From the IMG/VR virus record IMGVR_UViG_3300025402_000010, positions 1-59,416 of that record: 59,416 nt of DNA; one strand, written 5' to 3'. The position numbers and the translations under genes are program-made. The notes beneath the pieces are model-generated. The model saw only the letters and a program-made list of their open reading frames with translations. It searched no databases and was not told where the DNA came from. Shown here piece by piece: positions 18,211-25,773 of this stretch. The stretch comes from a virus. Position 1 is the stretch's first letter. Each line of letters opens with the position of its first letter.

Positions 18211-19035
18211 TTATTGTTTACAAGTATTGCAATTAATTTTGTTTGGGTTTGCTTTGCAATTATCGCAAAAAATTTCATGATTATCTGCAGCGTGTTTAGA
18301 ACCAAGAAGAGCAAGGCCAGCAAGGCCAGCTGCACCAGCACCGAGAGCTGAAGCACAACCGTGGCAAAAGCCTCCAATCAAATTACCAGGAAGGTCGGTG
18401 CCCGCAGGTGCACCAATAACTCTACGTGAAGCATGAACCGTTTCAGGGTGATCTGGGTGGTGCTCTGCGTCTGTGTGCTGGTCTGAGTTATAATCTCTAC
18501 TTTGTGCATCAAGGTCTTTGTGAAGCTGATCATCTTTTTTAATGTAGTGGCTCTTGTTAAGAGCTTCACCAATATAACCACCGACAGCAGCACCACCGGC
18601 AAAACCAGCTGCGCTACCAGCACCAGGTGCAATTAGAGTACCAAGACCCGCACCCATCAAACCGCCTGCAAGTTCACCAGCGCCAATTGCTGCGTGATCT
18701 TTAAGCATTGCTTTACCCGTACCAGGAGCAAGACCAAAAGCAGCTACTTTACACATTTCGCAAGAAGCGTGGCGCAACTGCCACTCATCATAGATAGCGC
18801 GAACCAACTTAGCCTTAGAGTCACTAACGTTAGCAAGCTTGTGGTAAGCAACCTTCTCGATGTCTTCTTCAACCATGCGCATGCGTTGTGCAAGCTCACG
18901 GTCACTGTGGGCGAGAAAAAAGAAATCACCGGTTCTAGTAAGCAAATCGTGCTTAGCAGCTACCAGGCTCTTACCAGCAAACTTGGCATCAAATGCCATG
19001 TTTACTGAATCGTCAAAATCGAACATCGAGGTCAT
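18211..19035 (-). CDS. Glycine-zipper protein with C-terminal Cys-rich tail
   Basis: A 274-residue protein. The N-terminal 110 residues are helical. Residues of about 125-175 (GAGELAGGLMGAGLGTLIAPGAGSAAGFAGGAAVGGYIGEAL) form two glycine-zipper hydrophobic stretches like those of membrane-inserting or pore-forming proteins. A second Ala/Gly stretch lies near 230 (CHGCASALGAGAAGLAGLALLG), and the end is CDNCKANPNKINCNTC, a possible zinc ribbon. A membrane-penetrating virion protein is one reading, but no family was recognised. Confidence 0.65.
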   Translation of the reverse strand: MTSMFDFDDSVNMAFDAKFAGKSLVAAKHDLLTRTGDFFFLAHSDRELAQRMRMVEEDIEKVAYHKLANVSDSKAKLVRAIYDEWQLRHASCEMCKVAAFGLAPGTGKAMLKDHAAIGAGELAGGLMGAGLGTLIAPGAGSAAGFAGGAAVGGYIGEALNKSHYIKKDDQLHKDLDAQSRDYNSDQHTDAEHHPDHPETVHASRRVIGAPAGTDLPGNLIGGFCHGCASALGAGAAGLAGLALLGSKHAADNHEIFCDNCKANPNKINCNTCKQ

Positions 19036-19127
19036 CGTGTTACTCCTTGGCTATGCCCTTAAAGGGCGCTGGACAATAGGCAATATATACCTAATACCTG
19101 TTATAAGATAGAGCTTGTTTTAAATGG

Positions 19128-19208
19128 TCGATGGGGAGAGATTCGAACTCCCGTACCCGAAGGATCTGGTTTACAGCCAGACGCGATTGGCCACTCCGCC
19201 ACCCATCG
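19128..19208 (-). tRNA. tRNA-Tyr (GUA)
   Basis: A complete cloverleaf on the minus strand: 7-bp acceptor stem CGATGGG/CCCATCG, anticodon loop CTGTAAA with anticodon GTA, an extended variable arm as usual for bacterial tRNA-Tyr, and a T-arm with TTCGAAT. The 3' CCA is not encoded. Confidence 0.9.
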
Positions 19209-19213
19209 ATTCG

Positions 19214-19247
19214 CTGAGGGAGAAGGACTCGAACCTTCAACAAAGGC
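19214..19247 (-). pseudogene. 3' half of an interrupted tRNA
   Basis: On the minus strand a perfect T-arm (GAAGG-TTCGAGT-CCTTC, 19222-19238) is followed by TCCCTCA (19215-19221). There is no matching 5' half next to it, because it directly follows a complete tRNA-Gln. Its acceptor strand is exactly complementary to TGAGGGA at 20065-20071, the 5' fragment about 0.8 kb upstream. The two pieces therefore look like one tRNA gene split by an insertion. Confidence 0.65.
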
Positions 19248-19317
19248 TCTGGGGCCTCGGGTCGAACGAGGGCTAGAAGTTCCAAAGACTCCGGTGCTAC
19301 CTTTACACTACCCCAGA
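19248..19317 (-). tRNA. tRNA-Gln (UUG)
   Basis: A complete cloverleaf on the minus strand: acceptor stem TCTGGGG/CCCCAGA, D-arm GTGTAAAGGTAGCAC, anticodon loop CTTTGGA with anticodon TTG, and T-arm CCTCG-TTCGACC-CGAGG. The last 15 nt of the upstream HNH gene overlap its 5' end. CCA is not encoded; the following bases belong to a 3' tRNA fragment. Confidence 0.85.
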
Positions 19318-19980
19318 ATGTTTTAAGCGTTTACGCACAGCATTATCTGAAACGCCTAATTTTAATCCAACTTGAGTATAGCTGCTTTCTTCAACCATAG
19401 CAAGCAATGTATAATTATCTGGCCAATTAATTTTATTTTTACGAGGATAGCAGCTTCTACAAGTACCTGTTTTGCTGTTTTGCTGTATGTAATTTTTACA
19501 TTTTTCACATTGGCGTCTTGGTTTTTTGGTGCCATAAGTTTCTGTTTGTGAATGACAATTAGGGCAAAGAAAACGAAGGTTTTTTAAACTATTATCAATA
19601 CGATCACCATTGATGTGATCGATTTGGAGTGTTAATTCTTTCTCATTCCAATTGTTATTGATTCCACAAATTGCGCATTTATATTCGATGCCCATCTCTA
19701 GAAGAGCTCTAAGAAGATGAACACGTTGTGTACGCGATGACCCATAGGGTTTTTTTACTAATATTTCTTCTGGTTTTAATTTATCACGATGAATACCATA
19801 AATATTATTATTAGGCAAAAAATGCTTAGTTGATATACCAGCATCTTTAATCCGCTTTGAGTAGTGCCCATGGGTACCACCATTTGGTGATAACCCTAAA
19901 GACCTTAACGCATGCGATATTGATGGAGAATTAGTTACTGCTTCTCTAAGCTGTTCATCTGTTATTTTTTTTCTGCTCAT
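19303..19980 (-). CDS. HNH endonuclease, homing type, inside the tRNA cluster
   Basis: A 225-residue protein. The N-terminal part (TDEQLREAVTNSPSISHALRSLGLSPNGG) resembles a helix-turn-helix DNA-binding region. The centre carries CAICG...LQIDHINGDRIDNSLKNLRFLCPNCHS, the classical HNH motif (DH...N...H) with two zinc-binding Cys pairs. A second Cys set (CEKCKNY...CRSC) follows, then another helix-turn-helix-like stretch (YTQVGLKLGVSDNAVRKRL). Such enzymes cut DNA at a fixed site and copy themselves into it. The gene lies between two halves of a tRNA, as expected for a mobile endonuclease gene, and its 3' end overlaps tRNA-Gln by 15 nt. Confidence 0.85.
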   Translation of the reverse strand: MSRKKITDEQLREAVTNSPSISHALRSLGLSPNGGTHGHYSKRIKDAGISTKHFLPNNNIYGIHRDKLKPEEILVKKPYGSSRTQRVHLLRALLEMGIEYKCAICGINNNWNEKELTLQIDHINGDRIDNSLKNLRFLCPNCHSQTETYGTKKPRRQCEKCKNYIQQNSKTGTCRSCYPRKNKINWPDNYTLLAMVEESSYTQVGLKLGVSDNAVRKRLKHSGVV

Positions 19981-20033
19981 ATTTACTTCTATACTCTAAC
20001 GGCAATATTAAATCATTAATTTATATTTACGTT

Positions 20034-20071
20034 CGAGTCAGTGAGACGTGTTGCCTTTACACCATCCCTCA
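20034..20071 (-). pseudogene. 5' half of an interrupted tRNA
   Basis: On the minus strand TGAGGGA (acceptor), TG, a D-arm GTGTAAAGGCAACAC and the start of an anticodon arm (TCTCACTGACT) are present, after which tRNA likeness ends. The acceptor bases pair fully with the 3' fragment at 19215-19221. The break falls in the anticodon loop region, the common insertion point of introns and homing elements. If the loop is read as CTGACTx the anticodon would begin GA, so the isotype is unresolved. Confidence 0.6.
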
Positions 20072-20075
20072 ATGG

Positions 20076-20149
20076 CGATCTTGATGGGACTTGAACCCAC
20101 GACCCCCTCCGTGACAGGGAGGTGCTCTAACCAACTGAGCTACAAGACC
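20076..20149 (-). tRNA. tRNA-Asp (GUC)
   Basis: Minus-strand cloverleaf: acceptor GGTCTTG/CAAGATC with one G-U pair, D-arm GCTCAGTTGGTTAGAGC, anticodon stem CCTCC/GGAGG with loop CTGTCAC (anticodon GTC), and T-arm GTGGG-TTCAAGT-CCCAT. It lies 5 nt before the interrupted tRNA. Confidence 0.9.
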
Positions 20150-20154
20150 TTAAG

Positions 20155-20226
20155 CTCCCCGGGATGGGATCGAACCACCGACCAAGTCATTAACAGTGAC
20201 CCGCTCTGCCGCTGAGCTACCGAGGA
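20155..20226 (-). tRNA. tRNA-Asn (GUU)
   Basis: Minus-strand cloverleaf: acceptor TCCTCGG/CCGGGGA with one wobble pair, D-arm GCTCAGCGGCAGAGC, anticodon loop CTGTTAA (anticodon GTT), and T-arm with TTCGATC. First tRNA of the minus-strand cluster. CCA is not encoded. Confidence 0.9.
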
Positions 20227-20236
20227 ATTAAAGCAA

Positions 20237-20521
20237 TTACTTCTTAGGTGTAGCCTTAGCAGCAGGTGCTGGGGTGGGGTCTACAACAGCCTTAGGCTGA
20301 GGCAATGTTCCAAGCAACCAACCAAGGTTAGGGTACTTCTTCTCGAGCTGAGTGATCAGCGTGTAGTACAGACCAGTGGCAACAGGGACCAGTACGGTGA
20401 ACGTACCAGTATTTAGATTACCCCACTTAGTAGCACCCCAAGCAAGCAAAGCACCAACAATAGCTGATGCAAAAGCACGACCTGTTGCTCTAGTTGTTGT
20501 TGTATTAACGGGATTAGACAT
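20237..20521 (-). CDS. Holin-like two-helix membrane protein
   Basis: A 94-residue protein with two predicted membrane helices (about residues 14-34 and 40-60) followed by KKYPNLGWLLGTLP and a Pro/Ala/Lys-rich tail. Small two-helix proteins with this layout occur in many actinophages and are usually annotated as holins, which permeabilise the membrane for lysis enzymes. A strong AAGGAG precedes the ATG at 20521. It lies next to a small gene and a papain-like hydrolase, which would suit a lysis module, although the role is inferred. Confidence 0.6.
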   Translation of the reverse strand: MSNPVNTTTTRATGRAFASAIVGALLAWGATKWGNLNTGTFTVLVPVATGLYYTLITQLEKKYPNLGWLLGTLPQPKAVVDPTPAPAAKATPKK

Positions 20522-20523
20522 TA

Positions 20524-20694
20524 TTATTTCTCCTTATTTGTATTTGTAAATTTGACAGACACCTGTACGCCATTAACTTGAGTACGCAAACTATTAAGAA
20601 GGCCAGACATAGTCTCGCTGATCTCTTGGCTTGCTAGCTCGTCGCTTTGTGCGTCACGAGGGTCATAACTAATTGTAATGACAGCTTTTTTCAT
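20524..20694 (-). CDS. Small hypothetical protein upstream of holin-like gene
   Basis: A 56-residue protein beginning MKKAVITISYDPRDAQSDEL. The stop is followed 2 nt later by the holin-like start, and the AAGGAG serving that start lies within its last codons, so the two are coupled. No family recognised. It was accepted because it fills the gap precisely and carries a typical small alpha/beta sequence. Confidence 0.5.
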   Translation of the reverse strand: MKKAVITISYDPRDAQSDELASQEISETMSGLLNSLRTQVNGVQVSVKFTNTNKEK

Positions 20695-20726
20695 ATTTTT
20701 ACTTTAATGCATAAATTGCACAAAAG

Positions 20727-21275
20727 TCAAGTATTTGGCAATTCTGTTAAAATATTAAAAGCTGCAGCCAAATCAGCTGGCATCATTTGATATGGGTTGC
20801 GGTCAAAAACAATACCACCAGCCCATAGGGATTGAGCTACTACAGCACTACAAATCATAGTGTTGCTATTGGTAAACTGTATTTTAATACCAGTTGCTAA
20901 TTCTAAAGCAATACTCAAGATGGTTAAGAAACCATACTTATCCTTAATAAAACTTTTACAAGCAGCTACCGTTTGATCACGGCTTTGCTTGTTAAGTTTT
21001 GTTGTAACGTAGTAATATTCTACGTTTTTGTACTCACTAATATTGCTAGTAATAACACCACGACCAACAGCCTCAACAATAGTGCCATCCTCGTCAATAA
21101 CCATGGCAGCGTGATTCCAATGAGAATAAGGCTTCATTTTTCCATGATAACGAGTAAATTGACCAAAACGGATAAATTTAGCAAGAATACCATTACTAAA
21201 AACCAATATAAAGTCCCCAGGTACATATTTAATTGGTTCTTTGCCTGCGTCGTATACCTTATATGTTGTAGTCAT
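20727..21275 (-). CDS. Permuted papain-like (YiiX/NlpC-P60 type) hydrolase
   Basis: A 182-residue protein with the circularly permuted papain layout: His55 in SHWNHAAMVIDEDG, then EAVGRGV, and the presumed nucleophile Cys142 in NTMICSAVVAQSLWAGG. Members of this superfamily hydrolyse amide bonds in peptidoglycan or lipids. In a phage it may act on the cell wall during lysis or entry. The protein is the usual length of a single domain with no signal peptide. Its start overlaps the end of the upstream gene by 17 nt. Substrate unknown. Confidence 0.7.
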   Translation of the reverse strand: MTTTYKVYDAGKEPIKYVPGDFILVFSNGILAKFIRFGQFTRYHGKMKPYSHWNHAAMVIDEDGTIVEAVGRGVITSNISEYKNVEYYYVTTKLNKQSRDQTVAACKSFIKDKYGFLTILSIALELATGIKIQFTNSNTMICSAVVAQSLWAGGIVFDRNPYQMMPADLAAAFNILTELPNT

Positions 21276-22281
21276 CTACATCGCCTTCATAATCATATGT
21301 TTCATTCATTCCAAAGATTGAACCGTATGTTGCGCCACCCATTGGGTGATCTCCTACACCAAGTACGTCTAAAGTGTCTCCATAGGGCCCCTCAATGCTC
21401 TGTTTGTCATCTTCAGCTTTAAGGGTAGGGGAGATAATACTATTGGCTACAATGCTGCCAAAAGGTGCTGTAGAGCCATCGTCTTTTAACCGTTCAACAC
21501 CTGGTTGTGTGCCTTGTTCATTGCCTGGTTGAGTAACATACCAGCTAGCACCGCTAATATATGCTCCGCCACCAATGCCAGTAGCTGAATTAGCTCTTTC
21601 GTGTCTTGCACCGCCTCGAGGTGGTTCACCAACGTCTTGGAACCCATTCGGAGTAGTAAGCGTAAAAGAACCACCAGTATCACTATCTACAGCAACGACT
21701 CTAAACCCCATAAACAACTTTGCATGGCTTTTAGCTACTTCAGTGGCATCGCTTCTAACATTTTCATCTACATGTTGATCTTCTTCAGCACCAGGACCAA
21801 AGATCTTTGGGACAATATCACCAGTTAGGTCAGCATAGTGAACGCTAGCATGCCACCCAAGAGATCCATCAGTGTTGGGTCCTATTGTGTATTGAGGGTT
21901 ATGATCTAATGGCACGTTAAGCTTCTCATCTACTCCGCTGTCGCTACCGTGTGGACCAAAACCACCGACAGTGCCTTCGTTTTCTTTATTAGCCTTAGGC
22001 AAACGAAGAATTTGTATCTTACGGATCTCGTCCGCAATGCTTACGCTCTCAATAAACTGATTCCAAAGAATTTTATCCCGAACAGTTGTTGGTGACAGGT
22101 TATCCCCCACCAACAAAGAAATAATAAACCCAGAATCAGTAACAGTTACTTCGGGCTCAGCAAAAAAACCTTCAAATTGAGCAATGACGGAACGAACTAC
22201 GGCGTCCCTGTTGTATTCAGAAACGTATCCATTAAAAATGCATTTAAAGTTCTTGCGTTTAGAAGATTTTGCATTACCCAT
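21259..22281 (-). CDS. Hypothetical virion-arm protein
   Basis: A 340-residue protein. The first 110 residues form a compact alpha/beta domain (VVRSVIAQFEGFFAEPEVTVTDSGFIISLLVG). The rest is Gly-, Asp- and Asn-rich, low in hydrophobics and probably extended. No Cys cluster beyond one Cys near the start. Lies between the phosphoesterase and the papain-like hydrolase in the same operon. Function unknown. Confidence 0.65.
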   Translation of the reverse strand: MGNAKSSKRKNFKCIFNGYVSEYNRDAVVRSVIAQFEGFFAEPEVTVTDSGFIISLLVGDNLSPTTVRDKILWNQFIESVSIADEIRKIQILRLPKANKENEGTVGGFGPHGSDSGVDEKLNVPLDHNPQYTIGPNTDGSLGWHASVHYADLTGDIVPKIFGPGAEEDQHVDENVRSDATEVAKSHAKLFMGFRVVAVDSDTGGSFTLTTPNGFQDVGEPPRGGARHERANSATGIGGGAYISGASWYVTQPGNEQGTQPGVERLKDDGSTAPFGSIVANSIISPTLKAEDDKQSIEGPYGDTLDVLGVGDHPMGGATYGSIFGMNETYDYEGDVDDYNI

Positions 22282-22284
22282 ATA

Positions 22285-23139
22285 TTACATATGCGGGTAC
22301 TTGAGCTTTTTAAACCGTTCAAGGCTCATGCCTTCGTATCTACGGCATAAAGAGTCAAGAGAAACTTGTTGAATGTCATAGCTACCATTATGCACACCAT
22401 GCTTTACAACAATTCCTCTAAAGTGTGCGTTACCCTGCGGCCCCTTGTAGTCCTCATCGTGGAGATAACACGCGCCTGCGACAAGACCGTGCTGAGAATA
22501 AGGTTTAACGCTGTCATTAACATAACGCATACCATATAGGAATGTTTGTTGGTGACCCATAGTAAATGAGTGACCAATTGTTTTCAAACGCGTATCAATA
22601 TTGCCGCCATACGGTACACCAGTCATGTGGTTATAAAAAAAGTGGCTGTAAGCCACTCCATCCAACCATAAAATCTTTTTAAACGGGCTGACTCTCCAAC
22701 CACTTCTTGCGTAATCAAGATCATCAGTGCTGAAAAGACCGTCTATTTGTGCATCCATCTCTGTTGCACGATTAATTCGATCTTCATGGTTCCCAAGCAA
22801 GATGTGACGCTCTGGGTTCCACACAGCGTGTTTATTCTTACGTTTATTATCATTGTAATCATACAAAGGCTTGTTGAGTATATTCCAATGCTCATTAGCA
22901 GCTTCAATATCTGCTTTTACACGGCGCCCTTCCATGCTTTTTTTGCCCTTGTCATACAAAGAAAGAGCAGGCATGTCAGCGTGGTCTCCAAGATGAATAA
23001 TCTTTACATCTTGGTTGTGGAATTCATCTACGATGTAGTTACCAATCCAAGTTAGATGGTCAGTTGGTACACCGTTCTTAGCCTGGGTGTCAGGTATTAC
23101 AATGTGTGTAGCTGGATTGGTTTCCAGTTGATCAGTCAC
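22285..23139 (-). CDS. Calcineurin-like metallophosphoesterase
   Basis: A 284-residue protein with the five metal-binding blocks of the family in order: PDTQ (Asp17), HLGDHAD (Asp52, His53), LLGNHED (Asn117, His118, Glu119), AYSHFF (near 166) and TMGHQQTF (His196). Such enzymes use two metal ions to hydrolyse phosphomonoesters or diesters, including nucleic-acid ends and nucleotides. It covers the whole protein, which is a normal single-domain length. In a phage it may act on nucleotides or DNA ends; the substrate cannot be read from sequence. Confidence 0.85.
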   Translation of the reverse strand: MTDQLETNPATHIVIPDTQAKNGVPTDHLTWIGNYIVDEFHNQDVKIIHLGDHADMPALSLYDKGKKSMEGRRVKADIEAANEHWNILNKPLYDYNDNKRKNKHAVWNPERHILLGNHEDRINRATEMDAQIDGLFSTDDLDYARSGWRVSPFKKILWLDGVAYSHFFYNHMTGVPYGGNIDTRLKTIGHSFTMGHQQTFLYGMRYVNDSVKPYSQHGLVAGACYLHDEDYKGPQGNAHFRGIVVKHGVHNGSYDIQQVSLDSLCRRYEGMSLERFKKLKYPHM

Positions 23140-23147
23140 TATTGTCC

Positions 23148-23318
23148 TTAGTTGTCGTTTGCATCCTCGGCATCAAAGTCCTGCAAATTCTTAATGCTTT
23201 CGCTAGGTTTGCCTTCATCATTAAGACCAGCAAAATCTTTTGTTGTCTTAATCGGTGAAGTTGGACTATCAGTGATTACCTTGGAATTTTTATCGGGTGT
23301 ATTGCTATACCTAATCAT
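23148..23318 (-). CDS. Small hypothetical protein
   Basis: A 56-residue polar protein (MIRYSNTPDKNSK...). The start at 23318 is chosen because GGAGAGG lies 8 nt upstream; a longer frame to 23366 lacks a signal. The start overlaps the stop of the upstream gene. Probably disordered; function unknown. Confidence 0.5.
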   Translation of the reverse strand: MIRYSNTPDKNSKVITDSPTSPIKTTKDFAGLNDEGKPSESIKNLQDFDAEDANDN

Positions 23319-23613
23319 TTTTATGCCTCTCCATGTGTTTGTCAAGCTTTGATGCCAAATTTTCATTTAACATTTTAATTGATCGTACACGGTCTCTTGG
23401 GAGCGAGTTTTCCCAAACAGTTTTGCCGTTTGTTATAGCTTTAATAAAACCAGAGTGTCTATAGTTATCTGTAACTAATACAGCTTGTAAATACAAACCA
23501 CATTTAATACATTTAGTATCATTTATAATTTCTTCAATAAATTCTAATTCTATATTGTTAGAATTATTTTTATTATAAGTAATTCCTTCTGGTAAATTCA
23601 TTTTTTCAATCAT
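23311..23613 (-). CDS. Small hypothetical protein with CxxC
   Basis: A 100-residue charged protein with one CIKC pair near residue 35 and helical ends. The start overlaps the end of the upstream gene by 8 nt and its own end overlaps the next start, so it sits in a tightly packed operon. No family recognised. Confidence 0.55.
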   Translation of the reverse strand: MIEKMNLPEGITYNKNNSNNIELEFIEEIINDTKCIKCGLYLQAVLVTDNYRHSGFIKAITNGKTVWENSLPRDRVRSIKMLNENLASKLDKHMERHKND

Positions 23614-23839
23614 TGTGGTTTAAAGCAAATATTCCTAAATTTTTTAGGAAATCTTCTACGGTTGTACCAGTTAATTCACAATATTTACCAATTGTACTAA
23701 GCAATACACCAGTAATTGTACTAAACAATTGGATAGGATCGCTTTCTAACACCATTGAATACGCAAGTTCTTGCTGTTCACTTGTAATTGCAGTTAACAA
23801 AGCTACTACGTTTTTAATGTTATCTGATACTGAATCCAT
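23606..23839 (-). CDS. Small helical hypothetical protein
   Basis: A 77-residue acidic helical protein (MDSVSDNIKNVVALLTAITSEQQELAYSMVLE). Its ATG overlaps the stop codon of the Dps-like gene by 1 nt, indicating co-translation. A partner or chaperone role for the Dps-like protein is possible only by position. Confidence 0.55.
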   Translation of the reverse strand: MDSVSDNIKNVVALLTAITSEQQELAYSMVLESDPIQLFSTITGVLLSTIGKYCELTGTTVEDFLKNLGIFALNHND

Positions 23840-24369
23840 TAGTCCTCAATAGAAGCTTTCAAGAACCAACTCCATTTTTGGTGTTGGTCAATACGCTCTG
23901 CAATAAAATTAGCAACACCTTGCTCATTATCTTTGTTAGCAATATTGAAAAATTCTTTAATGTGTTCAATATATTCTTCATTCATGCTATAAAATTTACT
24001 AGCAAGCTCATGAGGTGTTTTGCCAGGCAAACCAGTTTCTTTTAGCTTGCTTAGACCAACAAGTTCACTCATCGTAAACGGTGCTTGGTCGCCTAACTTA
24101 AGAATATTCTCGGCAATAGGATCAATGTGTTCGTAAATGTCATCTACGATTTCATCAAATAATTTGTGATATTCATAAAAGTCTTCACCTTTTACATTCC
24201 AGTGAAAACCATGAATGGTGTGATAAAGAACATATGCTTCAGCAAGCATTGTCTTTAGAGACGATACAAGATCGTTTTCATTGCTATTGCTATTATCAGC
24301 AATAGTATTTTTGCTGGTAGTGTCGTCTTCTACTGCGCCGACGACTCTAAAACCGTTCCACTCTTCCAT
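23839..24369 (-). CDS. Dps-family ferritin-like protein
   Basis: A 176-residue protein whose residues from about 32 on match the Dps family: YHTIHGFHWNVKGEDFYEYHKLFDEI and HIDPIAENILKLGD. The ferroxidase ligands are present (His56, His68, Asp83, Glu87 by comparison with bacterial Dps). Dps proteins form 12-subunit shells that oxidise and store iron and protect DNA from oxidative damage. A 30-residue acidic, Ser/Asn-rich N-terminal extension replaces the Lys-rich DNA-binding tail of classical Dps, so DNA binding is uncertain. Encoded within the virion arm, it may protect host or packaged DNA. Confidence 0.85.
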   Translation of the reverse strand: MEEWNGFRVVGAVEDDTTSKNTIADNSNSNENDLVSSLKTMLAEAYVLYHTIHGFHWNVKGEDFYEYHKLFDEIVDDIYEHIDPIAENILKLGDQAPFTMSELVGLSKLKETGLPGKTPHELASKFYSMNEEYIEHIKEFFNIANKDNEQGVANFIAERIDQHQKWSWFLKASIED

Positions 24370-24370
24370 G

Positions 24371-25081
24371 TTAGAGCCAGTTTAAACCATTCCCAAAGGA
24401 ATCGTCAATGGCATCTTGTACAAATGTTGCAGCAAGTTTATTAGCCTTTGCGCTCTTAACAGTACGGAACTCTGCACTTGCGTTTTTAGTTCTGCGGCAA
24501 ATTTCAACATTATCAACAAAGTTATCAATAATTGAAGCACGTTTGACAGTGTCAAGAAGAGGCAATGTTTTTTGTTCAACGTAGTATACGGCAGCTTCAC
24601 GAGTGTCCAGCTGACTGTTGAGCAAACGTGGATTTTGGTCTTCAACCCAAACTTCAGCACCAGCAGTAACAAAGTTAATCCAGTCAGCATCGTAGTACTC
24701 AAATTCAATTGAAGAAGCTGTGCGGTAAAGCAAGCTACCATCATCTTCACCAAGATCACTAGTGCCAGCACTGCTAATACGGTATTCCTTAGCAATGGTA
24801 CCACCGGGGAGGCTATTTAGGTAGTCTTCTGTGTCAAAGTCAACATACTCTGAAGCTAGCTTCTCGAGTGACTCTTTCTCAGCACCAAGCTCAGTTAGAA
24901 TGTTGGCATAACGCTCAATATCTCTAAAGTCAGCATTGGGGTTGCTTGCTGCCATGCGTGTTCTGTCCAAGATATCTTGCAATCTGTCAAGTCTTGTCAG
25001 AATGCTCTCTGATGTTCCGTTAAACCAACGTGTGTCAGCAGCGGCGGTCTTAGCTTCAATTTCAATGTTGTCGTAATTCAT
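24371..25081 (-). CDS. Hypothetical helical virion-arm protein
   Basis: A 236-residue protein with an N-terminal coiled-coil-like region (residues 20-75), a middle mixed domain and a helical C-terminus ending GNGLNWL. The ATG at 25081 is preferred to the GTG at 25084. No Cys motif or membrane segment. It starts MNYDNIEIEAKTAAADTRWF; a short TAA/TAG element near the N-terminus recurs in several neighbours. Function unknown. Confidence 0.6.
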   Translation of the reverse strand: MNYDNIEIEAKTAAADTRWFNGTSESILTRLDRLQDILDRTRMAASNPNADFRDIERYANILTELGAEKESLEKLASEYVDFDTEDYLNSLPGGTIAKEYRISSAGTSDLGEDDGSLLYRTASSIEFEYYDADWINFVTAGAEVWVEDQNPRLLNSQLDTREAAVYYVEQKTLPLLDTVKRASIIDNFVDNVEICRRTKNASAEFRTVKSAKANKLAATFVQDAIDDSFGNGLNWL

Positions 25082-25108
25082 CACAGAATCTTTCTATTCT
25101 CTTATTGA

Positions 25109-25771
25109 CTATTGCGAGTTTTCGTCTGGATTACATCCATCATATACCATGTGTTGCGTGCAAAATTTTTTGCCAAGTGTATCTTCAAGAAGCTCAGCAA
25201 TCTTTTTTCTAGCAGTAGTACCACTGTTTACTGGCGTGTTGCTATTCATGTTTCCAGGTTGCATACCACCAGGTGCTGTAGCTTCTCCTATGCCAGTCTG
25301 ACCAGTGTTGCTAAAGTCTTGTGAACTTGTTGGCTGTGCTTGAACGTTTGTAGACCCTTTAAGATCTGGTGCAGCCGTTGGTGAGGTTGGTGGCTGAGGA
25401 GGCATCAAAGAAGTTGGTGCGCCCATAAATCCTGCTGTAGAATTAACAATCCTAGAAGCAATTTTGTTGTGCTCATGGGCATAAGCGGAGTCAATTGCTC
25501 TTGATTTAGCAGCTTGTTCACCCTCAGAGTCACCTGGTTCAAAGATGTGGCACTTAGCTTTCTTACCAGGACCTTTCCAGCCAGGCATTGGGCCTTGTGG
25601 AGTCTCAACCTTACATTCTTCAATTTCATCAGCAGCTCTAGCAGCAGTAAAGTTAAAACCAAGGTAGGAACTAAGAATTACTCTGCGGCAACCATTGCAA
25701 TAAATTTCAGGGCCAAACTTGCTAGCGGTTCTAACAAGATTACCTTTATTACAAACGTGGCAAGTTTCCAT
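25109..25771 (-). CDS. Zinc-ribbon protein, virion arm
   Basis: A 220-residue protein with an N-terminal zinc ribbon (METCHVCNKG...YCNGCRR, residues 1-33) and then a segment (EIEECKVETPQGPMPGWKGPGKKAKCHIFEPGD). The middle is Pro/Ala/Gly/Thr-rich and probably flexible, and the end contains KKFCTQHMVYDGCNP. The ATG at 25771 has GAGG 8 nt upstream and overlaps the end of the upstream gene. One of several Cys-rich proteins encoded in this arm. Confidence 0.6.
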   Translation of the reverse strand: METCHVCNKGNLVRTASKFGPEIYCNGCRRVILSSYLGFNFTAARAADEIEECKVETPQGPMPGWKGPGKKAKCHIFEPGDSEGEQAAKSRAIDSAYAHEHNKIASRIVNSTAGFMGAPTSLMPPQPPTSPTAAPDLKGSTNVQAQPTSSQDFSNTGQTGIGEATAPGGMQPGNMNSNTPVNSGTTARKKIAELLEDTLGKKFCTQHMVYDGCNPDENSQ

Positions 25772-25773
25772 TA

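Noticed and set aside
19981-20071. A group I intron in the split tRNA
   Set aside because: Only about 54 bases lie between the 5' half and the HNH start, and the HNH gene runs into tRNA-Gln, leaving no space for the intron core.
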